From Streptomyces xanthophaeus (lineage in GTDB: Bacteria > Actinomycetota > Actinomycetes > Streptomycetales > Streptomycetaceae), in assembly GCF_000725805.1 (NCBI RefSeq), contig NZ_JOFT01000012.1, forward strand, positions 310,001 to 374,000: a stretch of DNA of 64,000 bases. Direction: 5' to 3'. Shown in pieces: positions 8,916 through 18,627 of the stretch. The translations under genes and the position numbers were made by a program. The notes under the pieces are model-generated. The model had not been told where the DNA came from. It searched no databases and saw only the letters and a list, made by a program, of their open reading frames with translations. Every line of letters begins with the position of its first letter. Positions within the stretch are counted from its first letter, which is position 1.

Positions 8916-8953
8916 TTAAGCAACTGATTCAGCAGGGTTATCTGCCTGCTTAA
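8916..8953. promoter_or_regulatory. Nested inverted repeats between XRE-TPR and M64 genes
   Basis: TTAAGCA (8916-8922) and TGCTTAA (8947-8953) form a perfect 7-bp inverted repeat 24 bp apart. Inside it AGCAGG (8931-8936) and CCTGCT (8945-8950) form a second. The block is AT-rich against a GC-rich background and ends 24 bp before the peptidase start. It looks like an operator-promoter shared by the divergent genes. Confidence 0.5.
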
Positions 8954-8977
8954 CTTTCGTTCCCGGGGGAGTGCGTC

Positions 8978-10357
<1,380 letters not shown>

Positions 10358-10396
10358 GGGCACTCCCCGGCCGGGATCGACCGCAGGTCGGCGCAC

Positions 10397-10402
10397 TAGG
10401 GT
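10397..10402 (+). promoter_or_regulatory. -10 element, probably leaderless transcript
   Basis: TAGGGT ends 7 bp before ATG 10410. A TANNNT box at this distance puts the transcription start at or next to the start codon, the usual arrangement of leaderless streptomycete genes, and there is no ribosome-binding site between. No clear -35 box was found. Confidence 0.45.
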
Positions 10403-10409
10403 CGAGGTC

Positions 10410-11069
10410 ATGACGACACCCCTTGCCGGCAGCGCCTTCGACTCGCTCAGCCTTGACGCCGTGTCCGACCAGGAGGCGCTGCGCCGGGTCTACGCACTCC
10501 CAGGCGAACCGGCATTGCGCAAGCAGATGACCGAACTCACCGATGAGACGCGACGGTTGATCGGCTGCTCATCACTGGTCCTGGTCGCCAGCGCGGACGC
10601 CGAGGGCAACTGCGACGTCACCCCGCGCGGCGGCCCCGCGGGGTTCGTCGCCGTCCTGGACGCACGGACGGTGGCGATACCGGACGCGACCGGCAACAAG
10701 CGTCTGGACACCCTGCAGAACGTCATCGCCACCGGACGGGCCGGGCTGCTGTTCGTCATCCCGGGGCGCACCACGACGCTCAGGGTGAACGGCCGGGCCT
10801 GCGTCTCCACCCGCCCGGACCTGCTGGCGCAACTGACGGCAGTGGGCAAGCCGCCCGCCAGTGCGCTGGTGGTGGGGATCGAGGAGGTCTACCCGCACTG
10901 CCCCAAGTCGCTCCTGCGCAGCGGGGCCTGGAAGCCGGAGCAGTGGCTGCCGTCGGACGCCCAGCCGACCTCGGCCGAGGTGACGTTGGCCCAGCTGCGG
11001 ATGCCGGGGCTCACGATCGCCGGCATCGAGCAGGCGGAGGCGGATTCGCTGAAGTACCGCTACGAGTGA
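10410..11069 (+). CDS. Pyridoxamine 5'-phosphate oxidase family (MSMEG_1061-type FMN) protein
   Basis: The 219-aa protein has a split-barrel flavin-binding fold. The segment SSLVLVASADAEGNCDVTPRGGPAGFV (about residues 54-80, in two stretches) and later IPDATGNKRLDTLQNV, then GLLFVIPGRTTTLRVNGRA, are typical of the MSMEG_1061 group of PPOX-type proteins. Members bind FMN or F420 and their substrates are mostly unknown. A Cys-containing YPHCPKSLLRSG motif near the C-terminus is conserved in that group. It seems to be a single-gene unit with a leaderless promoter and a long hairpin downstream. Confidence 0.85.
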   Translation: MTTPLAGSAFDSLSLDAVSDQEALRRVYALPGEPALRKQMTELTDETRRLIGCSSLVLVASADAEGNCDVTPRGGPAGFVAVLDARTVAIPDATGNKRLDTLQNVIATGRAGLLFVIPGRTTTLRVNGRACVSTRPDLLAQLTAVGKPPASALVVGIEEVYPHCPKSLLRSGAWKPEQWLPSDAQPTSAEVTLAQLRMPGLTIAGIEQAEADSLKYRYE

Positions 11070-11083
11070 CGGGTGAAACGGGC

Positions 11084-11130
11084 CCGGCCGGTGTCCGTGG
11101 CGACGGTCGGTCGCTGCGGACACCGGCCGG
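11084..11130. terminator. Long bidirectional hairpin
   Basis: CCGGCCGGTGTCCG (11084-11097) pairs perfectly with 11117-11130 (14 bp). The 19-nt loop contains a further GCGAC/GTCGC pairing. It lies between the convergent PPOX and DUF6381 genes and could terminate both. Confidence 0.65.
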
Positions 11131-11149
11131 AACCGGGCGGAGACGGGTG

Positions 11150-11338
11150 CTACATGGGGTCCATGCCCCGGTCGTCCATGCCCGACTCCTTCTCGCTCTG
11201 CTCCTGGAGGCGGCGGGCCTTGTCCCGCAGCCGCCGGCTCTCCTCCGGGTCGGTGGCGCGCTCGGCGGCCTCGTTCAGTTCCTTGGCCTTGCTGCGCAAC
11301 TGCTGGGACCGGCCCTGCGAACCGCCTGCAACGCTCAT
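11150..11338 (-). CDS. DUF6381 family small protein
   Basis: A 62-aa very hydrophilic protein, almost wholly predicted helix (QQLRSKAKELNEAAERATD, then SRRLRDKARRLQEQSEKES) and ending in a Met-Asp-rich tail. It matches the streptomycete DUF6381 family, of unknown function, perhaps a coiled coil. ATG 11338 is preceded by AGGAG at good spacing; an in-frame GTG six bases upstream is less likely. Confidence 0.75.
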   Translation of the reverse strand: MSVAGGSQGRSQQLRSKAKELNEAAERATDPEESRRLRDKARRLQEQSEKESGMDDRGMDPM

Positions 11339-11677
11339 GATCACTCCTAGGATCCGTAAGGGAGAGCGGGCGGATCCAGCGAATCAGCAGGACCGCGGGC
11401 CCGCATCTCGAGAAGTCACCGAGCGTGATGCGCAGCCCTTGCGATGTGACAGTCCGTGAAGGCGGGTCGGGCTGCAGCACCGGTCCAGCGTGGCAACGGG
11501 GCCTTCGAACAGCGTCAGGGGTACCGTGCGAGCGGCGATCTGATGGCCGCCGTGGGCGCCCGCGCACGGAAGAGCGCCACCCGTAGGGCCGTCCGGCCGA
11601 TCAGCAGCACCACCAGCCGCGCCTTCGCCCCGGCCCCGGGTTTAGGCTCGGACCAGCCGGAAAAGGGGATGGTGTCC
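11339..11677. other. Intergenic region of about 340 bp
   Basis: This is the only gap above 300 bp. It separates the divergent DUF6381 and glutamine amidotransferase genes. It must hold both promoters, but I could not identify convincing -35/-10 pairs or a long inverted repeat. An open frame continues upstream of the amidotransferase start, but its codon pattern is not coding-like and Cys2 biology argues against it. Confidence 0.5.
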
Positions 11678-12529
11678 ATGTGTCGCTGGCTCGCCTACTC
11701 GGGTTCCCCCATGGTGCTCGACGCCGTGCTCTACCGGCCGGAGCACTCCCTCATCAACCAGAGCCTGCACGCCCGGCTCGGCGTCGAGTCCACCAACGGA
11801 GACGGCTTCGGCATCGGGTGGTACAGCGCCGACGGCGGCGGGGACGGCACGCCCGCGGTCTTCCGCGACATCGCCCCGGCCTGGAACAACCGGAACCTGC
11901 GCGAACTCGCCGCACACGTCCGCTCCCCGCTGTTCTTCGCGCACGTCCGCGCTTCCACGGGCTCGGCGATCCAGCAGACCAACTGCCACCCCTTCCGGCA
12001 CGGCCGCTGGCTGTGGATGCACAACGGGGCCATCCAGGACTTCCAGCGCCTGCAGCGCGACCTCTGCATGGCCGTCGATCCCGCGCTCTTCTCCTCGATC
12101 GAAGGCTCCACGGACTCCGAGGTGATGTTCTACCTGGCGGTCACCTACGGCCTCGACCAGGACGTCCCCGGTGCGGTGGCCCGGATGGCGGGCCTGGTGG
12201 AGCGCGTGGGCAAGGAGCACGGTGTGGCGGACCCGCTCCAGATGACCGTGGCCGTGAGCGACGGCGTACGGCTGTGGGCCTTCCGGTACTCCACCCAGGG
12301 GCAGTCCCGGTCGCTGTACTACAGCAGCGCGGCCGAGACCGTGCGTCACCTCCACCCGGAGCTGGAGCTGGAATTCCTCAACGAGGTCTCCGACGCCACC
12401 CGGCTCGTGGTCTCCGAGCCCCTCGGGGACCTGCACGGGGTGTGGAACGAACTTCCCGAGGCCAGTTACACGGTGATCCCCTCGCCCCCGGGGGAGGACT
12501 ACCTGCCGTTCATCCCGGAAACGCCCTGA
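11678..12529 (+). CDS. Class II glutamine amidotransferase
   Basis: The product (283 aa) begins MCRWLAYSG. In this Ntn-hydrolase family the initiator Met is removed and Cys2 becomes the nucleophile, so ATG 11678 rather than ATG 11669 or longer frames is the functional start. Further motifs are STNGDGFGIGWY, FFAHVRAST and NCHPFRHGRWLWMHNGAI, which form the glutamine site. There is no synthetase domain, as in YafJ- and EgtC-like stand-alone enzymes. It could be EgtC-like, but no other ergothioneine gene is near, so the acceptor is unknown. The 3' end overlaps the convergent VOC gene by 31 bp. Confidence 0.88.
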   Translation: MCRWLAYSGSPMVLDAVLYRPEHSLINQSLHARLGVESTNGDGFGIGWYSADGGGDGTPAVFRDIAPAWNNRNLRELAAHVRSPLFFAHVRASTGSAIQQTNCHPFRHGRWLWMHNGAIQDFQRLQRDLCMAVDPALFSSIEGSTDSEVMFYLAVTYGLDQDVPGAVARMAGLVERVGKEHGVADPLQMTVAVSDGVRLWAFRYSTQGQSRSLYYSSAAETVRHLHPELELEFLNEVSDATRLVVSEPLGDLHGVWNELPEASYTVIPSPPGEDYLPFIPETP

Positions 12530-13395
12530 CCGGAGCCACCCTGACCGGAGCCACCCTGATCAGGACCGCTCTGACCGGGACCTTCTCCGGCCCACTCCGC
12601 CGGTCCCTCCTTCAAGGACGTGGTGAGGGTGAACAGCGCCCCGTCCGCGTCCCGCAGCGCCACCCACCGTTCCGTGGCGTTCCACGTCACGTCCGACACG
12701 GTGCGCCCGCCCAGTGCCAGGGCCGCCTCCACCGCGGGCCGCAGCCTCGGCACGCGGAAGTGGACGTGCCAGCGGGGCCGCGTGTGCGCCGCGTAACCGG
12801 CGAGCTCCACGGGGCCGCTGTTGAGGCGGGCGACGGGCTCCCCGGCCTGCCGCAGCACGACCTGGTCCTCCTCGTACGAGACCTCGCAGCAGCCCGTCCG
12901 GCCGGTGGCCCACTCCAGCACCGCCCCGTAGAAGATCGCCGAGTCGAAGGCGTTCCTGGTCCGCAGCTCCAGCCAGGCGGGCGCCGGACCCCGGCCCACC
13001 CGCCAGTCCGCGGACACCGCGCCCTCCCAGATCCCGAAGACCGCCCCGTCGGGGTCGGCGACCAGCGCCGCACGCCCGCCGGAGGGGAAGGAGACCGGGC
13101 CGACGGCGATCGTGCCGGTGCGTTCCCGGATGCGGTCCACCGCCGCATCGGCGTCGTCGACGGCGAAGTACGGGGTCCAGGCCACCGCGACCCCCAGATC
13201 CGCCGCCAGCGCCCCGATGCCCGCCACCGGCACCCCGTCGAGCTCGGCCACGGAGAAGGACTCGCCGAGACGGCCCCGCCGGAACCGCCATCCCACGACG
13301 GCGCCGTAGAACTGCTGCGCCGTCCCGAGATCGCGGGCCATCAGACTCACCCAGCACGGGGCCCCGAAGACCTCCCTGGTCGAAATCTCCACCAC
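12499..13395 (-). CDS. Double VOC (glyoxalase/bleomycin-resistance fold) protein
   Basis: The 298-aa protein has two vicinal-oxygen-chelate modules, at about 10-125 (APCWVSLMARDLGTAQQFYG, YFAVDDADAA) and 135-260 (LELRTRNAFDSAIFYGAVLEW, VHFRVPRL). Such tandem proteins are common in streptomycetes near antibiotic or stress genes. Metal ligands are not obvious, so it may bind rather than turn over a ligand. The last 30 residues are a Gly/Ser/Gln repeat from a 15-bp tandem repeat overlapping the convergent amidotransferase gene. The role is unknown. Confidence 0.85.
   Translation of the reverse strand: MVEISTREVFGAPCWVSLMARDLGTAQQFYGAVVGWRFRRGRLGESFSVAELDGVPVAGIGALAADLGVAVAWTPYFAVDDADAAVDRIRERTGTIAVGPVSFPSGGRAALVADPDGAVFGIWEGAVSADWRVGRGPAPAWLELRTRNAFDSAIFYGAVLEWATGRTGCCEVSYEEDQVVLRQAGEPVARLNSGPVELAGYAAHTRPRWHVHFRVPRLRPAVEAALALGGRTVSDVTWNATERWVALRDADGALFTLTTSLKEGPAEWAGEGPGQSGPDQGGSGQGGSGQGVSGMNGR
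12524..12568. repeat. 15-bp degenerate tandem repeat
   Basis: CCCTGACCGGAGCCA occurs at 12524-12538 and exactly again at 12539-12553, followed by a degraded third copy and a related sequence near 12570. It straddles the amidotransferase stop and encodes the Gly-Ser-Gln-rich tail of the VOC protein on the other strand. Confidence 0.8.
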
Positions 13396-13560
13396 GAGTC
13401 GTCCCTCCGTGAGCCCTCCGTCTCATTCTGGTCCCTTTCGGGACGGATCACGACCGCCCCGGCGGCGCCGGGACACGCCGGGGCGCCCTCCCCGACCGTC
13501 CCCGCACGGCGCTAACCTCGTCCCCGGACGCCCGGATCACGCTCGGAAGGCAGGTCCCGC

Positions 13561-14553
13561 ATGGTGAGCACGCAGGTTCCCGTGATCGACCTCGGCCCGT
13601 GGCGCTCCGGCGACGCCCGGGCCCGTGCCCGTACGGCCTCCCGCGTCGACGAGGCCCTGCAGGCGGCCGGATTCCTGCTGGTCACCGGGCACGGCGTGGA
13701 CCCGGCGCTGCCCGCCCGGATCCGGGAGGAGGCGGGCGGCTTCTTCCGCCTGCCGGCCCGCGCGAAGGAACCGTACGCGGTCACCGTCGGTGACCGGGGC
13801 TGGCTGGGCCCCGGGGCGGAGGCCAACAGCTACGCGGAGGGCGCCGCATCTCCTCCCGACCTCAAGGAGTCCTGGTCCTGGGCCGCGGACGACCCCACCG
13901 GGGACCCGTCCGTGGACCAGGAGTGGTTCCGCCCCAACACCTGGCCCGCCGAGGCGCCGTCGCTGCGGCCCCTGGTCACCGAGTACCTGTCCCTGATGCG
14001 GGCCCTCTCCGACGAGCTGCTGGAGCTCCTGGCCACCGCCCTCGGCCTCGACGGGAACCACTTCACCCGCCACACCACCCACCCCACCTGGGGATTCAAC
14101 GTCAACTGGTACCCGGGCACCGAGGTCGTCGGCCCGCCCCTGCCCGGCCAGTTCCGCATCGGCGCCCACACCGACTTCGGCACCGTCACCGTCCTCGACC
14201 GGCAGCTCGGCGCGGGCGGCCTCCAGATCCACACCGAGGCGGAGGGCTGGCAGGACGCCCCGTACGACCCGGCCGCGCTCACCGTGAACATCGGCGACCT
14301 GCTGGCCCGCTGGACGGGCGACCGCTGGCGCGCCGGGCGCCACCGGGTGCTGCCGCCGCCCGCCGACGCACCGGCCGAGGAACTGATCTCGCTGGTGTAC
14401 TTCTACGAATGCGACCCGCACACCCGGGTGGAGTCCCTGCCGGCGCCCCTCGGCCGCGTGGTGCACGAACCGGTGGACTCCCACACCTACCTGCGCGCGA
14501 AACTCGACGCCATCAGCGTCACCGGACCGCAGGGCACTACGACTTCGGAGTGA
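13561..14553 (+). CDS. 2-oxoglutarate/Fe(II) oxygenase, isopenicillin N synthase family
   Basis: The 330-aa protein has the N-terminal DIOX_N block (VPVIDLGPW, GFLLVTGHGV) and a C-terminal jelly-roll domain. Iron ligands are visible: His203 and Asp205 in AHTDFGTVT and His261 in AGRHRVLPP. The usual RxS motif that holds 2-oxoglutarate is not clear; the aligned stretch reads ELISLVYF, with Leu in place of Arg. The co-substrate should therefore be checked. GGAAGG lies 12 bp upstream of ATG 13561. The gene is followed by a secreted hydrolase with its own promoter. Substrate unknown. Confidence 0.88.
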   Translation: MVSTQVPVIDLGPWRSGDARARARTASRVDEALQAAGFLLVTGHGVDPALPARIREEAGGFFRLPARAKEPYAVTVGDRGWLGPGAEANSYAEGAASPPDLKESWSWAADDPTGDPSVDQEWFRPNTWPAEAPSLRPLVTEYLSLMRALSDELLELLATALGLDGNHFTRHTTHPTWGFNVNWYPGTEVVGPPLPGQFRIGAHTDFGTVTVLDRQLGAGGLQIHTEAEGWQDAPYDPAALTVNIGDLLARWTGDRWRAGRHRVLPPPADAPAEELISLVYFYECDPHTRVESLPAPLGRVVHEPVDSHTYLRAKLDAISVTGPQGTTTSE

Positions 14554-14622
14554 TCGGCCCCCGCCCCGAGGGGGAGGCCCTCGTCCTCCTGTGAGGTGAC
14601 GAACCGGCAGGTATCCGATCAG

Positions 14623-14628
14623 TAGGTT
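14623..14628 (+). promoter_or_regulatory. -10 element, probably leaderless transcript
   Basis: TAGGTT ends 7 bp before ATG 14635 and no ribosome-binding site lies between. This spacing places the transcription start at the start codon. Confidence 0.4.
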
Positions 14629-14634
14629 CGACAC

Positions 14635-15849
14635 ATGAACAGACGCCGCACCGTCACCGTCACCGTCACTGCCGCAGCGTTAGCCGCACTGCTGCTCCCG
14701 CTCGCCGCCGCTTCCACGGCCGCCGCTTCCACCGCCACCGGATCCACCGCCGCCGCGGACCCCGCGTCCGCCGCCGGTGCCCCGTCCGCCGCCGAGAGCC
14801 GCCGCACCACCGTGGAACTCCCTCGCCCCACCGGACGCCTCTCCGTCGGCCAGGAGACGCTCCACCTCGTGGACTGCAGCCGGACCGACCCCTGGGCGGG
14901 AACCGGCCCGCGCGAGCTCATGGTCACCCTGCGCTACCCGGCACGCCCCGGGACCGGCGGGCCGGTGCGCTACCTCACCCGTGAGGAGGCCCGCCTGCTG
15001 CTGGAGGACAAGGACCTCGACCAGGTCATCCCCGCCGAGACCCTGGCCGGCACGGCGGCCCACTCCCGCTCCGGCGCCCGCCCCCTCGCAGGCCGCTACC
15101 CGCTGATCGTCCTGTCACCCGGCTTCACCGTCCCCCGCGCCACCCTGACCGCCCTCGCCGAGGACCTCGCCTCGCGCGGCTACGTGGTCGCCGCCGTCGA
15201 CCACGCCTACGAGAGCGCCGGGACCGCCTTCCCCGGCGGACGTGTGCTCCAGTGCCTGGCCTGCGAACGCGTCGGCGGCCCGGCGGGCATGCAGGCGGTC
15301 AGCGACACACGCGCCCGCGACGTGTCCTTCCTCCTGGACCGCCTCACCGGACGCGCCCCCGCCTGGCAGCACGCCGGACTCATCGACAGGAACCGCATCG
15401 CCATGGCCGGCCACTCCATCGGCGGGGCCTCGGCGGTCGCCGCCATGGCCACCGACCCGAGGATCCGCGCCGGGATCAACATGGACGGCGCCTTCGCGAC
15501 ACCCGTCCCCGCGACCGGACTCGGCGGACGCCCCTTCCTCATCCTCGGCGCGCAGGACGGGGCCCCCGGCGGCAACCCCAGCTGGGACCGGGACTGGCCC
15601 CTGCTCGACGGCTGGAAGCGCTGGATCACCTTCGACGGCTCCGGCCACTTCACCTTCAGCGACTTCCCGGCCATCGCCGAGCAGCTGGGCCTGCCCGACC
15701 CCGATGCGCCGCTCCCCGGCGCCCGCTCCGTCGAGCTGACCCGGCGTTACGTGGCCGCCTTCTTCGACCAGCACCTCAAGGGCAAGGCCCAGCCCCTCCT
15801 CGACGGCCCGGCAGCCGACGCCCCCGAGGTCCGCTTCCACACCCCCTGA
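14635..15849 (+). CDS. Secreted alpha/beta hydrolase (PAF-acetylhydrolase-like), TTA-containing
   Basis: The 404-aa precursor starts with a Thr/Val-rich signal peptide (MNRRRTVTVTVTAAALAALL) cleaved in the Ala-rich stretch before residue 45. The hydrolase core has an oxyanion-strand segment YPLIVLSPGF, the nucleophile elbow GHSIGG (Ser261), and late in the chain GSGHFTFSDF supplying the likely catalytic His. The order resembles lipases and PAF acetylhydrolases of streptomycetes. Codon 16 (14680-14682) is TTA, the rare Leu codon read by the bldA tRNA, so production is probably tied to development. Terminal genes around it are independent. Confidence 0.88.
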   Translation: MNRRRTVTVTVTAAALAALLLPLAAASTAAASTATGSTAAADPASAAGAPSAAESRRTTVELPRPTGRLSVGQETLHLVDCSRTDPWAGTGPRELMVTLRYPARPGTGGPVRYLTREEARLLLEDKDLDQVIPAETLAGTAAHSRSGARPLAGRYPLIVLSPGFTVPRATLTALAEDLASRGYVVAAVDHAYESAGTAFPGGRVLQCLACERVGGPAGMQAVSDTRARDVSFLLDRLTGRAPAWQHAGLIDRNRIAMAGHSIGGASAVAAMATDPRIRAGINMDGAFATPVPATGLGGRPFLILGAQDGAPGGNPSWDRDWPLLDGWKRWITFDGSGHFTFSDFPAIAEQLGLPDPDAPLPGARSVELTRRYVAAFFDQHLKGKAQPLLDGPAADAPEVRFHTP

Positions 15850-15862
15850 GCCGCGCCGCCGC

Positions 15863-17140
15863 TCAGACCACCGTCACCGGGTGGCGCACCACCGCGTCGA
15901 AGAGGTAGCCCTGCGTGTTGTGGGCGGTCGTCTGCGGCTGCGTCCGCCCGGTGGCGTCGGTGGCCCGCGCCAGCAGGGCGGTGGTCCCCGTGGTCCGCGG
16001 GGTCCACGGCACCGACCAGCGCACCCAGCTGCCCCGGCGAGGGGCGTCGTGCAGCCGGGCCCGCTGCCACCGCGCCCCGCCGTCGGTGCTGACCTCCACC
16101 CGGTGCACGGGCGCCGCCCCCGACCAGGACCGCCCGGTCAGCAGCCGCGCACGGTGCACGGGAACGGTCGCCCCCAGCTCCAGTTCGAAGGCGCTCTTGA
16201 GGGTCTGCCGGGTCAGCGGTGCACTGCCCTGCGCCGGCTGGTCCGGACCGAACAGCCGGTACAGGTCGGTGTTCCACGGCGTGTACAGGGGCTGCCCGCT
16301 GACCTCGATGTCCCCGACCCACTTGACGGAGGAGATCCCGATCCAGTCCGGCACGACCACCCGCACCGGACCACCGTGGTCCGGCGGCAGCGGCTCCCCG
16401 TTCATCTCGTACGCCAGGATCACGTCGTCCAGCGCCTTCGACGCGGGAAGCGGACGCCGCACCCGCCCCAGGTTCACCCCGTTCGTCACGACCTCGTCGT
16501 CCAGGCCCCGCGGCAGCACGTCCACCGCCCGGCGGGTCACCCCCGCCCGCCGCAGCACGTCCGAGAGCCGCACACCGCGCCACCGCGCCACACCGATCGC
16601 GCCGAGGGTCCACGCGGTGCCGCTCACCTGCTGGCCCTGCTGCGTGGTGTAGAAGCTCCGGCCGTTGCCCGCGCACTCGATGAACAGCGTCCGCTCCACG
16701 GCCGGGAAGGACCGCAGCCGGTCGTACGAGAACTCCACCGGGCCGCCCGCCAGGGCGTCGCCCCACACCCGCAGCCGCCAGCCGTCCGCCGCGATCCGCG
16801 GGGTGACCGTGTGGTTCCGCACGAAGAACCGGTCCACCGGGGTGAGCGGACCCGTGCCGCGCAGCGCCGCGAAATTGGTCTCCGCGTTCGTCCCCCGCAG
16901 GGTGAACAGCTCCGGCGGCAGCGGCTTCACCGTGCCCGGCGCCGCGGCAGCGCCCGCAGCCGCGCCCGCCGCAGCGGCCGGTGCGGCGGCGCCCAGCCCC
17001 ACCGCCCCGGCGGCGGCGCCCGCCGCGAACAGCCTGAGCAGGTCACGGCGGTCCACCCCGGCGGAGCGGGCACGCCCGCGCGCCCACTGGCGCAGGCGGG
17101 CACGGTCGTACTGGCTCTCGTCCGACAGGTCGGCGGGCAT
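15863..17140 (-). CDS. Tat-exported molybdopterin oxidoreductase, sulfite oxidase family
   Basis: The 425-aa protein carries a twin-arginine signal (Arg31-Arg32 in VDRRDLLRLF, followed by an Ala-rich hydrophobic stretch), so it is folded with its cofactor before export. The oxidoreductase core has FIECAGNGR, in which Cys156 is the expected molybdenum ligand, and GVRLSDVL, DDVILAYEMNGEPLP, GGPVRVVVPDWIG and SVKWVGDIEV, all characteristic of the family. A C-terminal Mo-co dimerisation domain follows (VHRVEVSTDGGARW). No haem domain is present. GAGGAG precedes ATG 17140. The physiological substrate cannot be assigned. Confidence 0.9.
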   Translation of the reverse strand: MPADLSDESQYDRARLRQWARGRARSAGVDRRDLLRLFAAGAAAGAVGLGAAAPAAAAGAAAGAAAAPGTVKPLPPELFTLRGTNAETNFAALRGTGPLTPVDRFFVRNHTVTPRIAADGWRLRVWGDALAGGPVEFSYDRLRSFPAVERTLFIECAGNGRSFYTTQQGQQVSGTAWTLGAIGVARWRGVRLSDVLRRAGVTRRAVDVLPRGLDDEVVTNGVNLGRVRRPLPASKALDDVILAYEMNGEPLPPDHGGPVRVVVPDWIGISSVKWVGDIEVSGQPLYTPWNTDLYRLFGPDQPAQGSAPLTRQTLKSAFELELGATVPVHRARLLTGRSWSGAAPVHRVEVSTDGGARWQRARLHDAPRRGSWVRWSVPWTPRTTGTTALLARATDATGRTQPQTTAHNTQGYLFDAVVRHPVTVV

Positions 17141-17293
17141 GGGGCGCACTCCTCGGTCGTGGTGTCCGACGGACCGTAGGGGCCTGACGCGGGCCACCGG
17201 AAGCCGTCCGCGACGATGGCCACAAACCCGCAACACCACGGCAATGCGGGGCCCGATTACCGCTGCGCACCGGTGTTCGGCAGGATGGGCCGC

Positions 17294-17827
17294 ATGACCG
17301 AGATCCTCACCCCCCGCCTCATGCTCCGCCGCTGGCACGAAGACGACCTCGTCCCCTTGTCCGAGATCAACGGGGACCCCGAAGTGATGCGGTGGATCGG
17401 CGACGGCTCGGTCCACGACCTGGACGAGACGGCCGAGGACATCGAGCGCTGGGAGGAGGAGTGGGACGAGGAGGGCTTCGGCGTCTTCGCCGTCGAGCTC
17501 CTCGGATCCGGCGAGCTGATCGGCGCCGTGGGCCTCTCGATGCCCGACTACCTGCCCGAGGTGTACCCGAACGTCGAGATCATCTGGCGGCTCGGCCGCC
17601 AGTACTGGGGCCAGGGCTACGCCTCCGAGGCGGCCCAGGCCACCTTGGAGTTCGCCCTCCAGGACCGGGGACTGGACCGGGTCGTCGCGATCAACCGGGC
17701 GGGCAACGACGAGTCCGAGAACGTCATCCGCAAGCTCGGCATGGTCCTGGAGCGCGACACCACCTACCCCGGGCAGGGCCACCTCCTGCAGATCCACAGC
17801 ATCGACCTCACCGAGTACGAGGCCTGA
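17294..17827 (+). CDS. GNAT family N-acetyltransferase (RimJ/RimL type)
   Basis: The 177-aa protein begins TEILTPRLMLRRWHEDD, the typical strand beta-1 of RimJ/RimL-like acetyltransferases, and has the acetyl-CoA binding motif as RQYWGQGYASEAAQA followed by RVVAINRAGNDESENVIRKLGM. It probably acetylates an amino group of a protein or small molecule. ATG 17294 agrees with the family start; ATG 17285 in frame is also possible. The gene is divergent from the molybdoenzyme. Confidence 0.88.
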   Translation: MTEILTPRLMLRRWHEDDLVPLSEINGDPEVMRWIGDGSVHDLDETAEDIERWEEEWDEEGFGVFAVELLGSGELIGAVGLSMPDYLPEVYPNVEIIWRLGRQYWGQGYASEAAQATLEFALQDRGLDRVVAINRAGNDESENVIRKLGMVLERDTTYPGQGHLLQIHSIDLTEYEA

Positions 17828-18009
17828 TCCCGGCGCCCGTCGGGCGCCTGCGCATCGGCCGATCGGATGACCCGGGCCTCCTCCGGTCCGCCCGCGGGCT
17901 CCGGCCGGCGGGCGGACCGGCCAGGGCCCGCCCCGCGGCGACCATGGGACGGGGGAGCGGGAGGGCGTACGTGTTCCCTCCCCGCCCCGGAGCCGAGAGG
18001 GACGACACC

Positions 18010-18627
18010 ATGACCCCGCACGACCGACAGCTCCTCGACGCCGCCGGGCGCGGCGACGCGGCCGAGGCGGCCGCGGCGCTCGCCGCGGGCGCCGCCGTGG
18101 AGGCCCGCGACGCGCAGGAACGCACCCCGCTGCTGCTCGCGGCACTGGGGGACCACCTGGAGGTGGCCGCGCTGCTGCTCGCCGCGGGCGCCGACCCGAA
18201 CGCCCAGGACGCCCGCGAGGACAGCCCCTGGCTGGTCACCGGAGTCACCGGCAGCGTGCGGATGATGCGGCTGCTGCTGCCCGCCGGACCCGACCTGAAG
18301 CTCCGCAACCGCTTCGGCGGGATCTCCCTCATCCCGGCCGCCGAACGCGGGCACACCGCCTACGTGCGCGCCGTGCTGGACGAGACGGACATCGACGTCG
18401 ACCACGTCAACCGGCTCGGCTGGACCGCCCTGCTCGAGGCGGTGATCCTCGGGGACGGCGGCCCGCGCCACGAGGACATCGTCAGGGCGCTGCTCGCGGC
18501 CGGCGCCGATCCCGCGCTGGCCGACCTCGCCGGGGTGACCCCGTACGAGCACGCCGTGCGCCGCGGCTTCGAAGGGATGGCCCTCCTCCTGCGGGAGGCG
18601 GCGGCGCAGCGGGGGACGGGCCGATGA
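18010..18627 (+). CDS. Ankyrin repeat protein
   Basis: A 205-aa protein made almost only of ankyrin repeats: DRQLLDAAGRGDAAEAAAAL, RTPLLLAALGDHLEVAALLL, AAGADPNAQDAREDSPWLV, GWTALLEAVILGDG and ADPALADLAGVTPYEHAVRR. Five to six units form a probable protein-binding solenoid. No signal peptide. The last 4 bp (ATGA) overlap the start of a lipoprotein gene, which suggests coupled translation and perhaps a joint role. A GAGAGGGA site precedes ATG 18010. Confidence 0.9.
   Translation: MTPHDRQLLDAAGRGDAAEAAAALAAGAAVEARDAQERTPLLLAALGDHLEVAALLLAAGADPNAQDAREDSPWLVTGVTGSVRMMRLLLPAGPDLKLRNRFGGISLIPAAERGHTAYVRAVLDETDIDVDHVNRLGWTALLEAVILGDGGPRHEDIVRALLAAGADPALADLAGVTPYEHAVRRGFEGMALLLREAAAQRGTGR

Noticed and set aside
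11456..11677. An N-terminal extension of the amidotransferase
   Set aside because: Class II amidotransferases need Cys directly after the initiator Met, and Met-Cys is at 11678; the upstream text is Arg/Ala-rich and unlike a domain.
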